A stretch of 64,000 nucleotides of DNA from Actinernus sp. WN-2022 (taxonomy: Eukaryota; Cnidaria; Anthozoa; Actiniaria; Actinernidae): assembly GCA_030867875.1 (NCBI GenBank), contig JAOWCC010000028.1:682001-746000 (forward strand). The letters are read 5' to 3'. Under the pieces are notes generated by a model. It did no database searches and was not told where the DNA came from. It saw nothing but the letters and a program-made list of their open reading frames with translations. Positions 11,475 to 24,020 of this stretch are shown in pieces (the stretch's first letter is position 1; each line of letters starts with the position of its first letter). The position numbers were made by a program, and so were the translations under genes.

Positions 11475-13093
11475 TATGCAAGGCAAGCAAGGCAATATAC
11501 GAGGATGGAGAATGGCCGGAAGACTAGTTCTTGAGAAGTGTTCTTGTACCGTTTTAGAAGAAAATCAATACAAGCAAATGTGAAGAACACCACACGATAA
11601 GTCTCTCGTATGTATCCAAAATCCAACTCAAAGTTCTGGCAAACAGACTAGATCCCAAGGCGTGCATCGAACATGGCCAATATCGGCATGCATGCTTCTT
11701 TGTTTGACTACGAGAAGGGTTTTTCTACAGGTTCTCTGATTTTCCTCCCTCCCTCAAAAATCATCACGTGAGTCGATTATCTTGTATTCAACCATATATA
11801 AGCCATATAGGTATATACCATCGCGTTCACGCAATGTAAAGTACATTTGGTGAAAACCGAAAACGCACTGGATTGTGTACGGGTCCACATAACGATGTTG
11901 TTGTTGTAGGTATAGTTTTCGAGGTGCCGGACCGTTAAATAGGGTCTCATATTCTGTATTATCATCCTTAAATAAAATATCCGATCCTATAATTGGGTAC
12001 GTTTTTTTTGTTCCCCTAACTCTTGACATCGTGCATTTGCTCATCGTCCGCTAAATATAAACGTAACAATCTTCAATAAACGTAAAGCATTACACAGACT
12101 GAGAGAAATAAAAACGAAATGTTCAATAAATTTTGAGTATTCACTTGTCCCTTAAATAGGGTCTCATATTTTAGTTCAAGCCTTGAAAAGAGTACCATTT
12201 TACGACTGATTTTTCACGCTTTTAATTTGGGTCAGGGTTTCGATATCTCTGCATGTATCCTAAATTTCTGGGAGTATCAGGCCCATGCACGTCAGGTGTA
12301 AGCTGCCATAACAAATACAATATTTCTTTTAGTTCTTTTACTGAATGAGGAGCCGAAAAATGTTATCGACATTACAAGACAACCATGATCAACTCGAGAG
12401 CCTCCCCTAAATGCGGAACAAAAGTTTAAACTACTCACCATATCATTGATTACTCAACCTCGAGTCCAACTTCAATGACAAAATTTAATTGTCCGAGTCC
12501 GAGCGCCATCGAAGGCTTCGGAAAACATCAGTTTTCTGGTTGCTGGAGAACTTTGCTCATAGCTCAGCTTAATCAGTCAGACTGAGCTTGATATTCAGTA
12601 AAGCAACAGAAGCAATCAGGAAGGCAGAGATGCCTGTCTGAACACACTGGCAAATCCAAAGGCGCCCGTTCTATTCACCCTTTTTATATATGGTGTATAT
12701 TTAGGTTTATTTACAGACACTGGTCGAACAGTTGCGGGTAGCTGATATAAAAATCAACCGTGAGTTGAGTGTAGTTAAATAAATAAGTGTCTAAAACAGT
12801 TAATGTATAATAAGTGGGGAGTGTGTGAAGAGTAAAAGCATGCAGGACTCCACCAGCTGTAAGCTGTAATACTCAGCCTGCTATAACAAATACAATATTT
12901 GATTATTTATTCTATTTATATATCGATAAAGGACCCGCTTTATAGGACCCTCTTTCTAGTCAGACTGTAACATTTACAGTTTGACTATAAAAAGGTCAAA
13001 AGCCACAATTATAATATTTCTATAAACAAGGACATTATGATCAGACTTCAGTCACAAATTGCTATATTATGGAAGGAGTACGGACCTAAATTG
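11475..13093. other. Gene-poor stretch with a SINE scrap
   Basis: At about 11705-11762 a fragment (GGGTTTTTCT..GGTTCTCTGATTTTCCTCCCTCC) matches the tail part of the SINE family seen at 27830-28094. A 19 bp phrase, TTAAATAGGGTCTCATATT, appears at about 11934 and 12153. A 96-codon minus-strand frame at 11754-12044 is unrecognised and is not called a gene. Confidence 0.45.
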
Positions 13094-13568
13094 TATATAT
13101 AGCCGTGTCCATTTGTTTAAAAACACTCAAACTATCCACGGAAGCCTCTAGCCGGAGATCGGAGCAGAAAACAAAGAATCTCAATAATCGAAGTATAAAT
13201 AATAAGACAACTTCAGTCATAGAACATAACATTTTAAGCTTTTATATTGTTCGCTCGCTCAGCTCTAGATCTTAGTCCAATTGGCGACGATTTTCCTTCC
13301 TCGAATGCTTACGAGAATGTACTTTCGCTTTATATATAGCCGTGTCCATTTGTTTAAAAACACTCAATACTATCCACGGAAGCCTCTAGCCGGAGATCGG
13401 AGCAGAAAACAAAGAATCTCAATAATCGAAGTATAAATAATAAGACAACTTCAGTCATAGAACATAAAATTTTAAGCTTTTATATTGTTCGCTCGCTCAG
13501 CTCTAGATCTTAGTCCAATTGGCGACGATTTTCCTTCCTCGAATGCTTATGAGAATGTACTTTCGCTT
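13094..13568 (+). repeat. Two-copy 237 bp tandem duplication
   Basis: The block starting TATATATAGCCGTGTCC at 13094 repeats at 13331 with only a few substitutions and one small indel through to the 'ACTTTCGCTTTAT' end. High identity points to a recent duplication. Confidence 0.95.
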
Positions 13569-14162
13569 TATAAAATGCCTTATTGATGGTAGTCTCAGTT
13601 GTAGTCTCCTTCGCAGCCGTGCTCATGGAAGTGGATCACCTTCGCCGTTACGTACGAGGAACCTCTGTTGAATATTAACGACCACAACCGCAGTCACGTC
13701 GTGGTGAGACAAGACATATGATGTGTCCTGTATCACCATAAATACCATGGTAGAGATACAGAAGTTTGATATGTTTCTTAAGTGCCCAATTTGAATGGAC
13801 CAGTTGTCTAGGTGAAAGAGAGATTTCAATTTGTAAATACGTAGAGTTTCATTACTGCTAAATTCCTTTTAGAGGAAGTATGAGATACGAAAACTGTAAA
13901 TATGTCCGATATCATATGATATAATAAAAAAAATACTTTTACGAAATCAAAACTGTGGTTCTAAATAAGTATTGTGTTTGGGAAACATTCGTTAAATAGG
14001 CAACGTAAGCGCGTGAATGGTGTATTCTTGGGTTTCCTGTGTAAACCTCGCTTTCAAGCATCGACATGAGATAACAAAATGGCGGGCGTTAACGAAAGAT
14101 CATGAAGGGTTTTTGTTCATTTAGTATTATATTTCCTAAGGAACGTAACACTAGGCACTTCG

Positions 14163-14293
14163 AAGTGGGGGCGAATCGACTTCAAGTGGGGGCGAATCGA
14201 CTTCAAGTGGGGGCGAATCGACTACGAGTTGGGGGCGAAACGACTGGGGGCGAAACGACTTGGGGGCGAAACGACTTGGGGGCGAAACGACTG
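14163..14293. repeat. G-rich minisatellite (GGGGGCGAA core)
   Basis: Units of 21 bp (GTGGGGGCGAATCGACTTCAA) are followed by shorter 15-17 bp units (GGGGGCGAAACGACTTG). Runs of five G recur on one strand at regular spacing, which could favour G-quadruplex folding. The same core appears in the array at 19943-20053. Confidence 0.9.
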
Positions 14294-14302
14294 TAATTCT
14301 CC

Positions 14303-15325
14303 TTAACCCTTTCCCTCCTGTGCCGCCTGTAACCGCCCAATATGAAGCATGTGCCTGGAGAAAATTATTGCATCAAACCTAGACATGCTGGAAATACGAT
14401 GTTGTGATATTATTTCAAGGAATGAATGACTTCAAAGTCAGAGCTATAACAGGGATCGCTTGACTCTCCCACTTTCGAGAAAAACGCATTTGTTTTGGAC
14501 ATCGTTGTTCGTTTCTTCGATTTTCGCGAATTTTGAGGAGCTGAAAATCGGCTCAAAAAACCTTCCCATTCGCTCTTGAAATCAAAAGCAAACACAAAAT
14601 CACCACTCAGTCGTTACAGTACCTTGTTTAATCTTTCCAACCAGCAGATTTGTTTTCACGAAACACACCAAGCGACTGTGAAGCGTGCTATTCTTAATGC
14701 TGCACTTCTCTCCACCATGTTTTCCTGCTCCCAACTCCAATTGCATGCTGGGTAATGGACAAAAAAATCACAAGGGCTCCCCCCCTCTGGGACTCCAGTA
14801 GTTTTTTTTTATAAGTCTTTTACCCCTACAACCAAGAGCGGTGATTTGGACTCAAGCCGTTGCTTTAAAGTGACAAAAACACATCCTAATAGGTTGAGCA
14901 GGGGAAAAAGACAGCCAACTGCAGGATTCCAAGGATTTCAGTGAAGAATTATTTCATGTGTCTCAAAGCAGAAACACAACAGAAAAACCCTGTGAAACCC
15001 CTCACAAGGCCTACTAAAAGCAAACCAAGTACTTTTAAGCCGTCATCAGACTTAATGATGTCCTCAAGCTTTCTGACAGTGGCTTATTTGTCCAAAATTA
15101 GAGCACATTTCATTGGAAACCCTACCGAAGCAGCCATACCTACCGTCAACGAGTGCACAGAATTCTCCCAAATGGCATTGTGGGAAAGGTTTGAGCCCTC
15201 AGCTTAAAAAGTCAGCAGTATTTAAGTGCCCCGGGCTAGCCAAACTTGAACTGAGGGGGGAGGGTTGAGTTAGCACTCAGGATTTCACCAACTGAGCCAA
15301 ACATGTCCAGTAGGGAAAGGGTTAA
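14303..15325. mobile_element. Non-autonomous element with TTAACCCTTTCCCT termini
   Basis: A perfect 14 bp inverted repeat begins with TTAA at both ends (14303-14316 and 15312-15325), about 1.02 kb apart. TTAA ends again suggest piggyBac-like mobility. The 88-codon plus-strand frame at 14941-15207 inside it resembles no transposase I know, so the element is treated as non-autonomous. Confidence 0.6.
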
Positions 15326-15660
15326 TGTCTATCAAAGGTGGTCGCTTAAGAGAGGGGGTTGCATACGAGATGTCCAACTGTATATCAAACTACATGTATC
15401 TGAAGGATGAGATCAAACCCAACAATCTATTCTTTATAAGAAACCACCCTTAATGTCTATTGAAGCAGGTCACTTAAGAGAGGGGGTCGCATACAAGATG
15501 TCCAACTGTATATCAAGCTACATGTATCTGAAGGATGAGATCAAACCCAACAATCTATTCTTTATAAGAAATAAACCACCCTTAATGCCTATTGAAGGTG
15601 GTCGCTTAAGAGAGGGGGTTGTATACGAGATGTCCAACTGTATATCAAGCTATTGTATAT
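15322..15660 (+). repeat. Tandem repeat of 128-132 bp, two full and one partial copy
   Basis: TTAATG(T/C)CTAT followed by GTCGCTTAAGAGAGGGGGT and the 'CAACTGTATATCAA' segment recurs at 15322, 15450 and 15582. The GGTCGCTTAAGAGAG phrase also resembles the end motif of the MITE at 28655-28974. Confidence 0.85.
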
Positions 15661-15902
15661 CAAGTACTTGTCAGTAGTAATTATTAAGTACTTGAAGACA
15701 AAATTCCTGTCAAAAGGTTATTGCCAGAGCTGCATGTAGGCTTGGAGGGCCACTACATGGGTTGCTCCCTCTGCTTGTGACTACTGTTCACGGTTACAAT
15801 TTACGGTTTGGTTCCATGGCTGTTCATGGGTACAAAATGTAACGGGACTGCACTGGTCGCTATAACAGTTTTTTCGACTGTTTAATACAATTTATGATAT
15901 GA

Positions 15903-15982
15903 GTGGCAATGTTGTATCAGATATACAATGGCCGGCCACTTCGGCGAGCCATTACATGTATATATCCGATACAACATTGCCA
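15903..15982. repeat. Foldback hairpin
   Basis: GTGGCAATGTTGTATC..GATATA is mirrored by TATATCCGATACAACATTGCCAC, with arms of about 22 bp around a GC-rich centre that includes GGCCGGCC. Confidence 0.8.
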
Positions 15983-16107
15983 CAAATATTGCATTGTACT
16001 TATGATATGCACCACATAAAATTTTAAGCTTTGATTTCTCCCACCTTGCTATCGATGTGGGATGAATTAGTTCCTCACAAAAACATGTCCCACATCGAAA
16101 ATACATT

Positions 16108-16640
16108 GTCCTTAGTCCGGTTAGTACCCTTAGTTCTGGCTGGGTTGTATCACTGCATGCTGGTCATAGTCCTAATAGATAAGTCCAGTTAGTACTCTTA
16201 GTTCTGGCTGGGTTGTATCACTGCATGCTGGTCATAGTCCTTAGTCCGGTTCAATAGTATCCTTAGTTCTGGCTGGGTTGTATCGCTGTATGCTAGTCAC
16301 AGTCCTAATAGATAAGTCCAGTTAGTACTCTTAGTTCTAGCTGGGTTGTATCGCTGCATGCTGGTCTGATAGTCCTTAGTCTGGTCAGTATCCTTAGTTC
16401 TGGCTGGGTTGTATCACTGCATGCTGGTCATAGTCCTTAGTTCAGTTAGTACCCTTTAGTTCTGGCTGGGTTGTATCGCTGCATGCTGGTCATAGTCCTT
16501 AGTCCAGTTAGTACCCTTTAGTTCTGGCTGGGTTGTATCGCTGTATGCTATAAGTCACAGTCCTTAGTCCGATTAGTTGCCATCGTTCTAGCAGATGCTG
16601 TCATAGTCCTAATACTCCAGTTAGTCCCTTAGTTCTAGCA
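16108..16640 (+). repeat. About 65 bp minisatellite, nine degenerate copies
   Basis: TTAGTTCTGGCTGGGTTGTAT recurs at 16131, 16198, 16263, 16331, 16394, 16456 and 16518, with two weaker units after that. Spacing is 62-68 bases. Each unit also has GCATGCTGGTCATAGTCC. No frame is conserved. Confidence 0.92.
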
Positions 16641-16962
16641 GGCTTGTATTGCTATATACATTGTACATGCCATTTGTATTCCTTATTCCAGCTACTAGCT
16701 ATAGTTTCCTTAGTCCATAATGAGGGATTGCATGTTCACAATAGCTGGGTTAACACTTAAATATCATAGAATGGGTTGTAATACTATTAATACTAACTGT
16801 ATGATTACTGCTGGCTATGTATTTAATGGCCAGCAGTAATCAGCCTGGCAATTAAACAATAAGCATGGAATTTATTAAAGGAACAAAAGAGTTTAGCTAG
16901 TCCATATGTCCAGGGGTATTAAATAAGCAGAAAAGTAAAGAAAGGGGATCCTAAAACAGGCT

Positions 16963-18352
16963 CCAGATAAGAAAGGAACAGTTGAATGACAAGGAATGTT
17001 AGCAGATGTTAATTTTCTATTCTTCTTTCTCATAATTTCATTCAATAGAGCTAATTTTTGAAGTTTAAATTTATTTTTGATCAAACTAACTATGGTTTGA
17101 TTTGGGAGAAATTTGTATGTGGGGAACGTTTTCAAATTGGTGATTCAAAAATATTTTGTTTTCTCACTTCCCCATTGGCTAGATGGTATTTTCTTTTCGT
17201 TTTCACAGTAAAAAATGGTCAACAGCAGACAGACAATTTTCACTTGTATATAAACTTTGACTGTGAACATCTCAAACAGCACTTTAGGCATATTCTATCA
17301 AAATCATATGTGCGGATATGCTGATTGCGCAGGGTCTATTGTTCTTGGTGTAGTTCATACATGTGCCATTACTTAAAAGAAAACACATGTTGTTTTTGAC
17401 ACTAATTATAAACCACTCCATAGAAGTGTGGCATCTGAATCAATTGACTGATTTAGCTTGTACATTCGTTGTCCCAATTCAGAACATGAGACAGCTCTCC
17501 AGATCAGCCAGTACTTTGTTTTCCAATAATAGCGAAATGTATACATTAACTCTTGAGGTACATGCATGTAATACTACAATCTCATGTATATAAAAACAAG
17601 AAGACATTACTCAAGGGAACAGTCAGGTGACCTGAATTGGGACAACAAATGTACAAGCTAAATCGGTCAATTGGGATTAGCGAGGTGCAGCAGATGAATT
17701 AGGTTCTGCACATGTTGTTGCATTGTGGAACTCTGCATGCATACAGGAGTGGTTGACTCAAATGCTACTTTTGTCATGCAACATACTAATTAATGCATAT
17801 TAAATTATGCCATCTTGAAATTTAATTTATATTCTAGACCCAGATTTCCTAATTGCCACAGTCAGTTCAATGAATTCAGTAATGGTCCAGATAAGAACTG
17901 TAGTAGAATCCATTGTTCTGAGGCTGAATGAGCCTCTACCACATATGATTTTGCTTGAATATCATCAGCCTTAGTGCCTTAGGAGGTGCACTATAGTACA
18001 AATTACATCTCGAAAATCAATATTTTTTTATGCTATATTGGCTCTTTTTTTCTGTGAAAACTCAGACAAGCCACCATCCAACCAATATAATATAATAGAG
18101 AAAACAAAAGATTTTTCAAATACAAATTTGAGAACTTTCCCCACACACGATATTCTTCAAAATTAAACCATAGTTGGTTTGATCAAAAATAAATTCAAAC
18201 CACAAATAAATATCGAATGAAAATGCATTATTTTGATGAGTTTCTATTGAATTAATAAGTATCAACCAATGAAATTACGAGAAAGAGTAATTATAGAAAA
18301 TTAACACCTTTTAACATTCCTTGCCATGGAGCACTACAGTTCTTATCTGGAT
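16963..18352. mobile_element. 1.39 kb element with long diverged terminal inverted repeats
   Basis: The left end CCAGATAAGAA (16963) is mirrored by TTATCTGG at 18352. Inverted similarity extends over roughly 200 bp on each side, including CAAGGAATGTTA, TGTTAATTTTCTAT and 'TTATTTTTGATCAAAC.AACTATGGTTT'. Inside, a second inverted pair of about 42 bp (17438-17480 and 17631-17673) surrounds 'GATTTAGCTTGTACA'. A further CCAGATAAGAACTGTAG lies at 17888, so one end may be duplicated or a related element nested. No transposase frame is present. Confidence 0.75.
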
Positions 18353-18711
18353 CATTACTTAACTTCACCATCTGAATCAACCAGTTGCTTCGACATCAAA
18401 CTTACTTGTATTAAGTTTGGTGCATGAAGAGTTCACCGTCTGAAACGGACATAAGACTATGTCAACCAGAGAAGTCTTAGGCCTGGTTTAGTTGAGACTA
18501 AAATAATGTAATTTAGGCATGGTTAAAGAACCAGCGACTACTGTGGGCTCTGTTTGCTCGCGTGGCCCTGGGGCTGGTTCATCCGGGACTTGTGCTTTGT
18601 GTTGTTCTCTTGATCGTGGCTCGGTTTCCCGCTTGTCAGTTAGTGATTTAACCCCTGGGTAGTGCTTACATTACTCTTGCTTTGAACAACCAAGTTCAGG
18701 TGGATAAGGAA

Positions 18712-18998
18712 TGGGCCGTTTGCAGAAATGCAATCACATGGTTGTACTAGATGGCAAAATAATCTGTCTTCATTTATTTAAAGGCGGTAAGTGTTATAGC
18801 AAAACCGGTTTGTATAAAAATGTCTGTTTCACCTCCATCGATCGTCAATCTTGGGCCGTTTGCAAAAATGCAATGACGTGGTTGTAGTGGATGGCAAAAA
18901 AATCTGACTTCATTATTTTATTTAAAGGCGCTTGTACAAGATCGATAGTTGTAGCAAAACCTGTTTGTAAATCAATCGATCGTCCATCTTTCAAAATC
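18712..18998 (+). repeat. Dispersed repeat, two adjacent copies
   Basis: GGGCCGTTTGCA.AAATGCAAT occurs at 18712 and 18851, followed in both by 'GATGGCAAAA.AATCTG.CTTCATT' and 'TTTAAAGGCG'. The ACCGGTTTGTATAAAAATG to CAATCGATCG segment (18804-18998) recurs nearly unchanged at 20060-20254. Confidence 0.85.
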
Positions 18999-19069
18999 GC
19001 CCCGCCTCAGAAAATAGAGGCAGTAGATGTCAACGCACTGAATAAAAAGTGTGTTTTTTATAAATCTAA

Positions 19070-19660
19070 AAATACGCGAGTCGGTAACACTCCTTTTCTT
19101 AATTCGGAAAGTCATTTCAAATTCTTCCCGGATTTGAATTAATTGTACTGCTAGAACTGTACTGCAAAACTTACCGCCGTTTTATCTTCTCATTAGTTAA
19201 TAAGCTGTTTATCCAGAAAAGTTTTCCTAGTTAGAACTGATCTAATTACCGAATTAACAAGCGCCGTTAGCTCAATTGAAATAGAACAAAGCACGCGAGT
19301 CGGTAACGCTCCTTCAAAGTTCTTTCGAAATAGATGGATCGACGCGAGCATTAACGGGTTATCAAAATCTTACATAGCACGATAATTACGACAACTTCAT
19401 TATGGTTTTCATGCATGAAAAAATCATCAGACTATTTGGCAGTTGTTTCCAAATATGAGTTCCAGTCGCTACAAGCTAAAGTAAGTTTTAAAACTTCCCG
19501 CCGTTTTAGATCCTGATTAGTTCATTGCTGCTTGTTTATTCAGGACGTTCTCACGCGAGTCGGTAACACTTCCTTTATTCGGCAAAGTCTTTTCAAAGTA
19601 GACGGATTTACGGGTTGTCAAAAACTTTAAGTGTCCACGATAATTACATCATCTACATGT
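19070..19660 (+). repeat. Degenerate repeat around CGCGAGTCGGTAAC
   Basis: ACGCGAGTCGGTAAC.CTCCTT occurs at about 19074, 19291 and 19552, each followed by a 'TTCAAA' and 'GGATT/ACGGGTT' context. Spacing is 217 and 261 bases, so these are diverged tandem units. Confidence 0.65.
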
Positions 19661-19942
19661 TGGCTTCAGGCAAGAAATACTAACAACTAATCATTCGAAG
19701 ATTGACGAAGATTGCAGAATCCCTTGTCGAGTTTCTTGTTGCACTGCTCGCGCGAATGAAAATTGCAGCGTTTACCGTAGCGAATTTTGTCGAAGAAAAG
19801 TGAAGCGTGAATTTTAAAATAAAATTGAATTACATGCCTTTATACACATTACTGATAGCTTTTTGCCGTACTATTCTCCACGTCCAATACATTACAGTAG
19901 TAATAATAAGGAAAACATGTATTCATAACCTTTTAAAAGGTT

Positions 19943-20053
19943 GAAGGGGAGGGGGGGCGAAATCGCTAGAGGGGGGCGAGAAAGGGGGGGGGGGGGCGAA
20001 TTCACTAGCGATTTCGCCCCCCGGGGGGCGAATTCACGGGGGGGCGAAATCGC
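19943..20053. repeat. G-rich array with GGGGGGCGAA cores and local palindrome
   Basis: Long G-runs alternate with GCGAAATCGCT and GCGAATTCAC. The centre reads GCGATTTCGCCCCCC then GGGGGGCGAATTC, so part of the array is inverted. It shares the GGGGGCGAA core with 14163-14293. Confidence 0.85.
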
Positions 20054-20059
20054 TGGTAC

Positions 20060-20254
20060 ACCGGTTTGTATAAAAATGTCTGTTTCACCTCCATTGATCG
20101 TCAATCTTGGGCCGTTTGCAAAAATGCAATGACGTGGTTGTAGTGGATGGCAAAAAAATCTGACTTCATTATTTTATTTAAAGGTGCTTGTACAAGATCG
20201 ATAGTGTTGTAGCAAAACCTGTTTGTAAATCAATCGATCGTCAATCTTTCAAAA
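20060..20254 (+). repeat. Third copy of the 18712-18998 repeat
   Basis: Nearly identical to 18804-18998 in the same orientation (ACCGGTTTGTATAAAAATG through CAATCGATCGTC), differing by a few substitutions and a two-base indel. Confidence 0.9.
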
Positions 20255-23200
20255 TCAGCATTTTGAACTTTGTTTGCCACCCAGTAAAGTCCTTCCAATT
20301 AATTGGATCACATTATCCGCAGCACGTGACTGTTTCCTGCATGGAAAAGATACACGTATAGAAATTGTATATTTCTGCCTTGTGTTATATTTTAACACTT
20401 TTGTTTTCACATGTTCACAGAGTTCTTGGGACATTATTGAACCTGAAGGAATTTTCACAAGCATTCAAGTGTCCCGTGGAGAGCCCAATGAATCCTGCTA
20501 AGAAGTGTGTCATCTGGTAATCAGCACCCACCCTGAATCCCAAGGATACTGATTGGAGTGTTGCTTGACATACATTGTATAAAACAGGGGGGGTAATAGT
20601 ATACGCATTAGGATTTGCTGTGTTTAGCAGGAGTAAGCAAAGGTTGCCTACTTATACTCTTTTCAGCTAAACTTTCTTTAATTCAGAATTGGATTACACT
20701 GAAAGGAAACTGTAGCTTGTGCAGGCTGTGTGAGTCTGGTTGAGATGACCAGATATCTCTTGTAAGCAAGGTTCTGGCTAAGGCTACATGTATTTGTAGT
20801 GTTTGTAGTATTTAGACACACTTCCTGTGCATATGTAATGTTAATGAGCCATGACGTAGTGTACATCGGGGACCTATAATGTTGTGTTCCTGACAAGGCC
20901 AGTGAAATTATTTACGTGATTTTGATTCAAAGGCCCGATTACAAATTAGGAATCTTGTAATAATAATTAATAATAACTTTATGTAAACTGATAAGACCGA
21001 TCATCTAATCGAAAAAGGATTAGCTGGTATCAACTGGTGACCTGAGTAAATAGGGGATGATTTTGTTGTATGACATTCATTTATACCTGCTGGTTTTAAA
21101 GAGTAAAACAATAAGTAAGATGAACAACAGATGATAACTTGTACTATTGCTAAAATCATGAGGTACAACGGGCAGAATGTCTGTAGGCAGTCCATTTGCA
21201 ACTGCTAAAATTGCAATCAAACCTTGTATAAAATTTTGTTCTCTATTTCACTTGTCAACTAAATCAAATCAACACTGTTTAAGTAGCAAAATGTGGCACT
21301 TGCGATGCAGAACCTACTAGCCATGAACATGCATACAAAACGAAAAGCAAATTCAAACAATATTTACATTTTATTGTCCGAGTCCTTTTTGCCTGACGTG
21401 GCCCAAATAGCTTATGCTTTCTAATTTTGCCATTATTATTGTAACATTTGCTTTTACTTTATTTCTATTTTTGACCCTTGGAGCATCAATAAAGTTTAAG
21501 ATTTTAATATCTTGACGTTTTCACTGAGTCTCATGCAATCGTTAAAAGGATTCAGCCAGTCACAAACAGAGAAGCAGGTCATTTATTGACAGGTATCCCT
21601 AACGAATAATTACTAAAATAAATTGATGGGCTCAAGATCCCCCAAAAGAGAAAGGCCAGCTACAGTATATTCACTATATATTGTAGCTCCTATTCCAGTA
21701 GGGCATAATGCAAAAAAAGGTAGGGTACTATAAGTAGGTGAAGTGAATGCCATCAGAGTGTATTAAATAGAAAATAAATAATATTACACTAAAAGGTAGT
21801 GGCAAACATTTTCTCCTTAAAGGATTGCAGAATACACTTATCAGAGTTCAATATAGAGGAGCGCCCCATGTCAGAGATGACGACAAGCAAATGGACTGAG
21901 TGAGCTTTACTTTGTAAAATGAAGGAGAATTAGAGCTTGCCTAGAAACTCACTGATACTTGTGCTCCATTGTTGTACATGTAGCATTATTTCAGTCGCAT
22001 AGGGTAGGCCGGCACTCATTGTGTTACCCCACTCTACCCAGTCTCAGAAGAGAGATTGACAGAAGCCATCAATGAAAATGTCCCAAAATCATTTTGCCCC
22101 CCCCCCCCCAATTTTCAGTATTGTTTACAGCCATAATTGCAGAAAAAAAATGTTTCTGTAAAAGCTCATGAAGCTGCACTCCTAACAGAGGTTATTTTTT
22201 GTTACTTTCAAAATGTGAAAGGTTAAAAACCTGTGGTTTATATGGAAGGAAATACATTATTTAAAAAATTGAGTTACTCATTTTTCAGGTAGCCTTGAAG
22301 TAACAAATGATTAGTCCATTTTGACAACTTTCACAATTACTTGGAAAATGCCATACTCCATAATATTTAAAGGAATCCAAAATCATTGAATCCTTCTTTA
22401 TTAATTGTCAATGTTTAACGACCCTTCAATTAAATGAGGGGTTCTGATAATGCTCTTTCAACCCTCGTCCTCCACTTTGGTCAGGTAACATGTCCAGCCC
22501 CTTATTAACTGTAAACAGATCACCAAAATCATGTCTTAAAATCTTACCCACAACTGCTATAATCCATTTCTGCTATTGTAAAACAACAAATTGATACAGA
22601 AGTGCATGTACACTGTACAACAACATTTATTCTTCTTTTGATACAAATGTATATTATTTTGTTTAATTAGGCCATCCCAATCAAATGTTTTGTTTACTAT
22701 TGCCCTATGGTTTATGGTGGTGGGTCGGTCGGTTAAACAAAGAAAACAGCAGGACACCTGGAACCAAGTTGGCTTCAGTTGAAGACTCTCGTAAAAATTA
22801 GAAAAATATTCTTCCATCTTTTTTCAATCTTCACTATTTTCCCAAAACATTGGGTTGGTCTTAAACCTATTTTTGGTTTTTTTTTTTTTTAAAAAAAGGG
22901 TAGTTTGAGCAATGGCAAACAAAATATTTTCAGGGTTGTCACACATTTGCAGTGAAGAAATAACCTGACATTACACTGACCAAGAAGCATTTGTCACTGA
23001 CCACCAGTGCACACTTGTATTCTTTACAAATATTCAATCGCCATTTTCGAACAGCAACATTTAATGTTGACCGTGATTAATAAAAAACATGATTTTTTTT
23101 GCGATGACCTTACATGTACATACGTGACATTTTTATTGTGACAGTATCATTTTGATAATTAAATAATACTCTATACATACATGTAGAACTGAGTCATAGT

Positions 23201-24020
23201 TAATACAAAACCAATAATATTCCTCAAATAACAGGATTCAAGTGTAATCAAATAGAGCTATTTAATTGACACAACTTTAAAGTGATACAAAATAACCCCA
23301 AAATGAGCAAATAACAAAATAATGGTTTATCACGTGCTGGAAAATATCTTTTACTTTAGAATTAGTTTCTCTATACACATTTAATGAAATTGCTGTTTCT
23401 GTTAAAAGAAAACTACCCAAGTTCACATACCCCATGAATTGACACTACAAACTGCAATATATGTACACACCACTCTATATACAAGACAACATACAAGATT
23501 AGTACACTAACAGCATGTTAATATCCTGATGAACATGACAACAATGGAGAATTTGTTCGCCAGAAAGACAGTGTATGGAATAAGCCATTTACTGGTCTGT
23601 GACAAGAATTCTCGATCAAATGAATAAAAGTTTAAAGTTAAGGCTCTGAATTTCAGATATGTACAGCAAAGAAACAATCAAAATAATTTAATGTGTTGAC
23701 CACCTAAAACATTTGACAACTACAAATAAAACGAACCACTTTATAAATATCATTGCTTATCTGTTCAGACACTGAAACAGTTCTGTGAATAAAACTTAGC
23801 TGACATTAATTTTACCAAGAAACTACAACTAAATTAATTTTGCATTAGTGAAATTCTCTCTTTTATAAACTGGACTGTTTTAGTAAAGTCAAGCTTAATT
23901 AGTTCTTAAAGAACTCTTGACAATTTAACAGAAATAGTTTACAGGAAAACATTAAACCGATAATCAGTAGTGAAGTTTACAAATAGTAAGCTGCCATTTA
24001 CACGGCAAAAAAAACTTGGT
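20255..24020. other. Gene-poor stretch, 3.8 kb
   Basis: Only short unrelated frames occur (70-86 codons), none recognised. Simple-sequence runs include a C-run near 22097 and a T/A-run near 22880. A segment around 22045-22105 (CAGAAGAGAGATTGACAGAAG) has a relative at about 53835-53880, a dispersed repeat of unknown type. Confidence 0.5.

Noticed and set aside
11401..11583. Proline-rich ORF
   Set aside because: The proline run is a C homopolymer inside the MITE.
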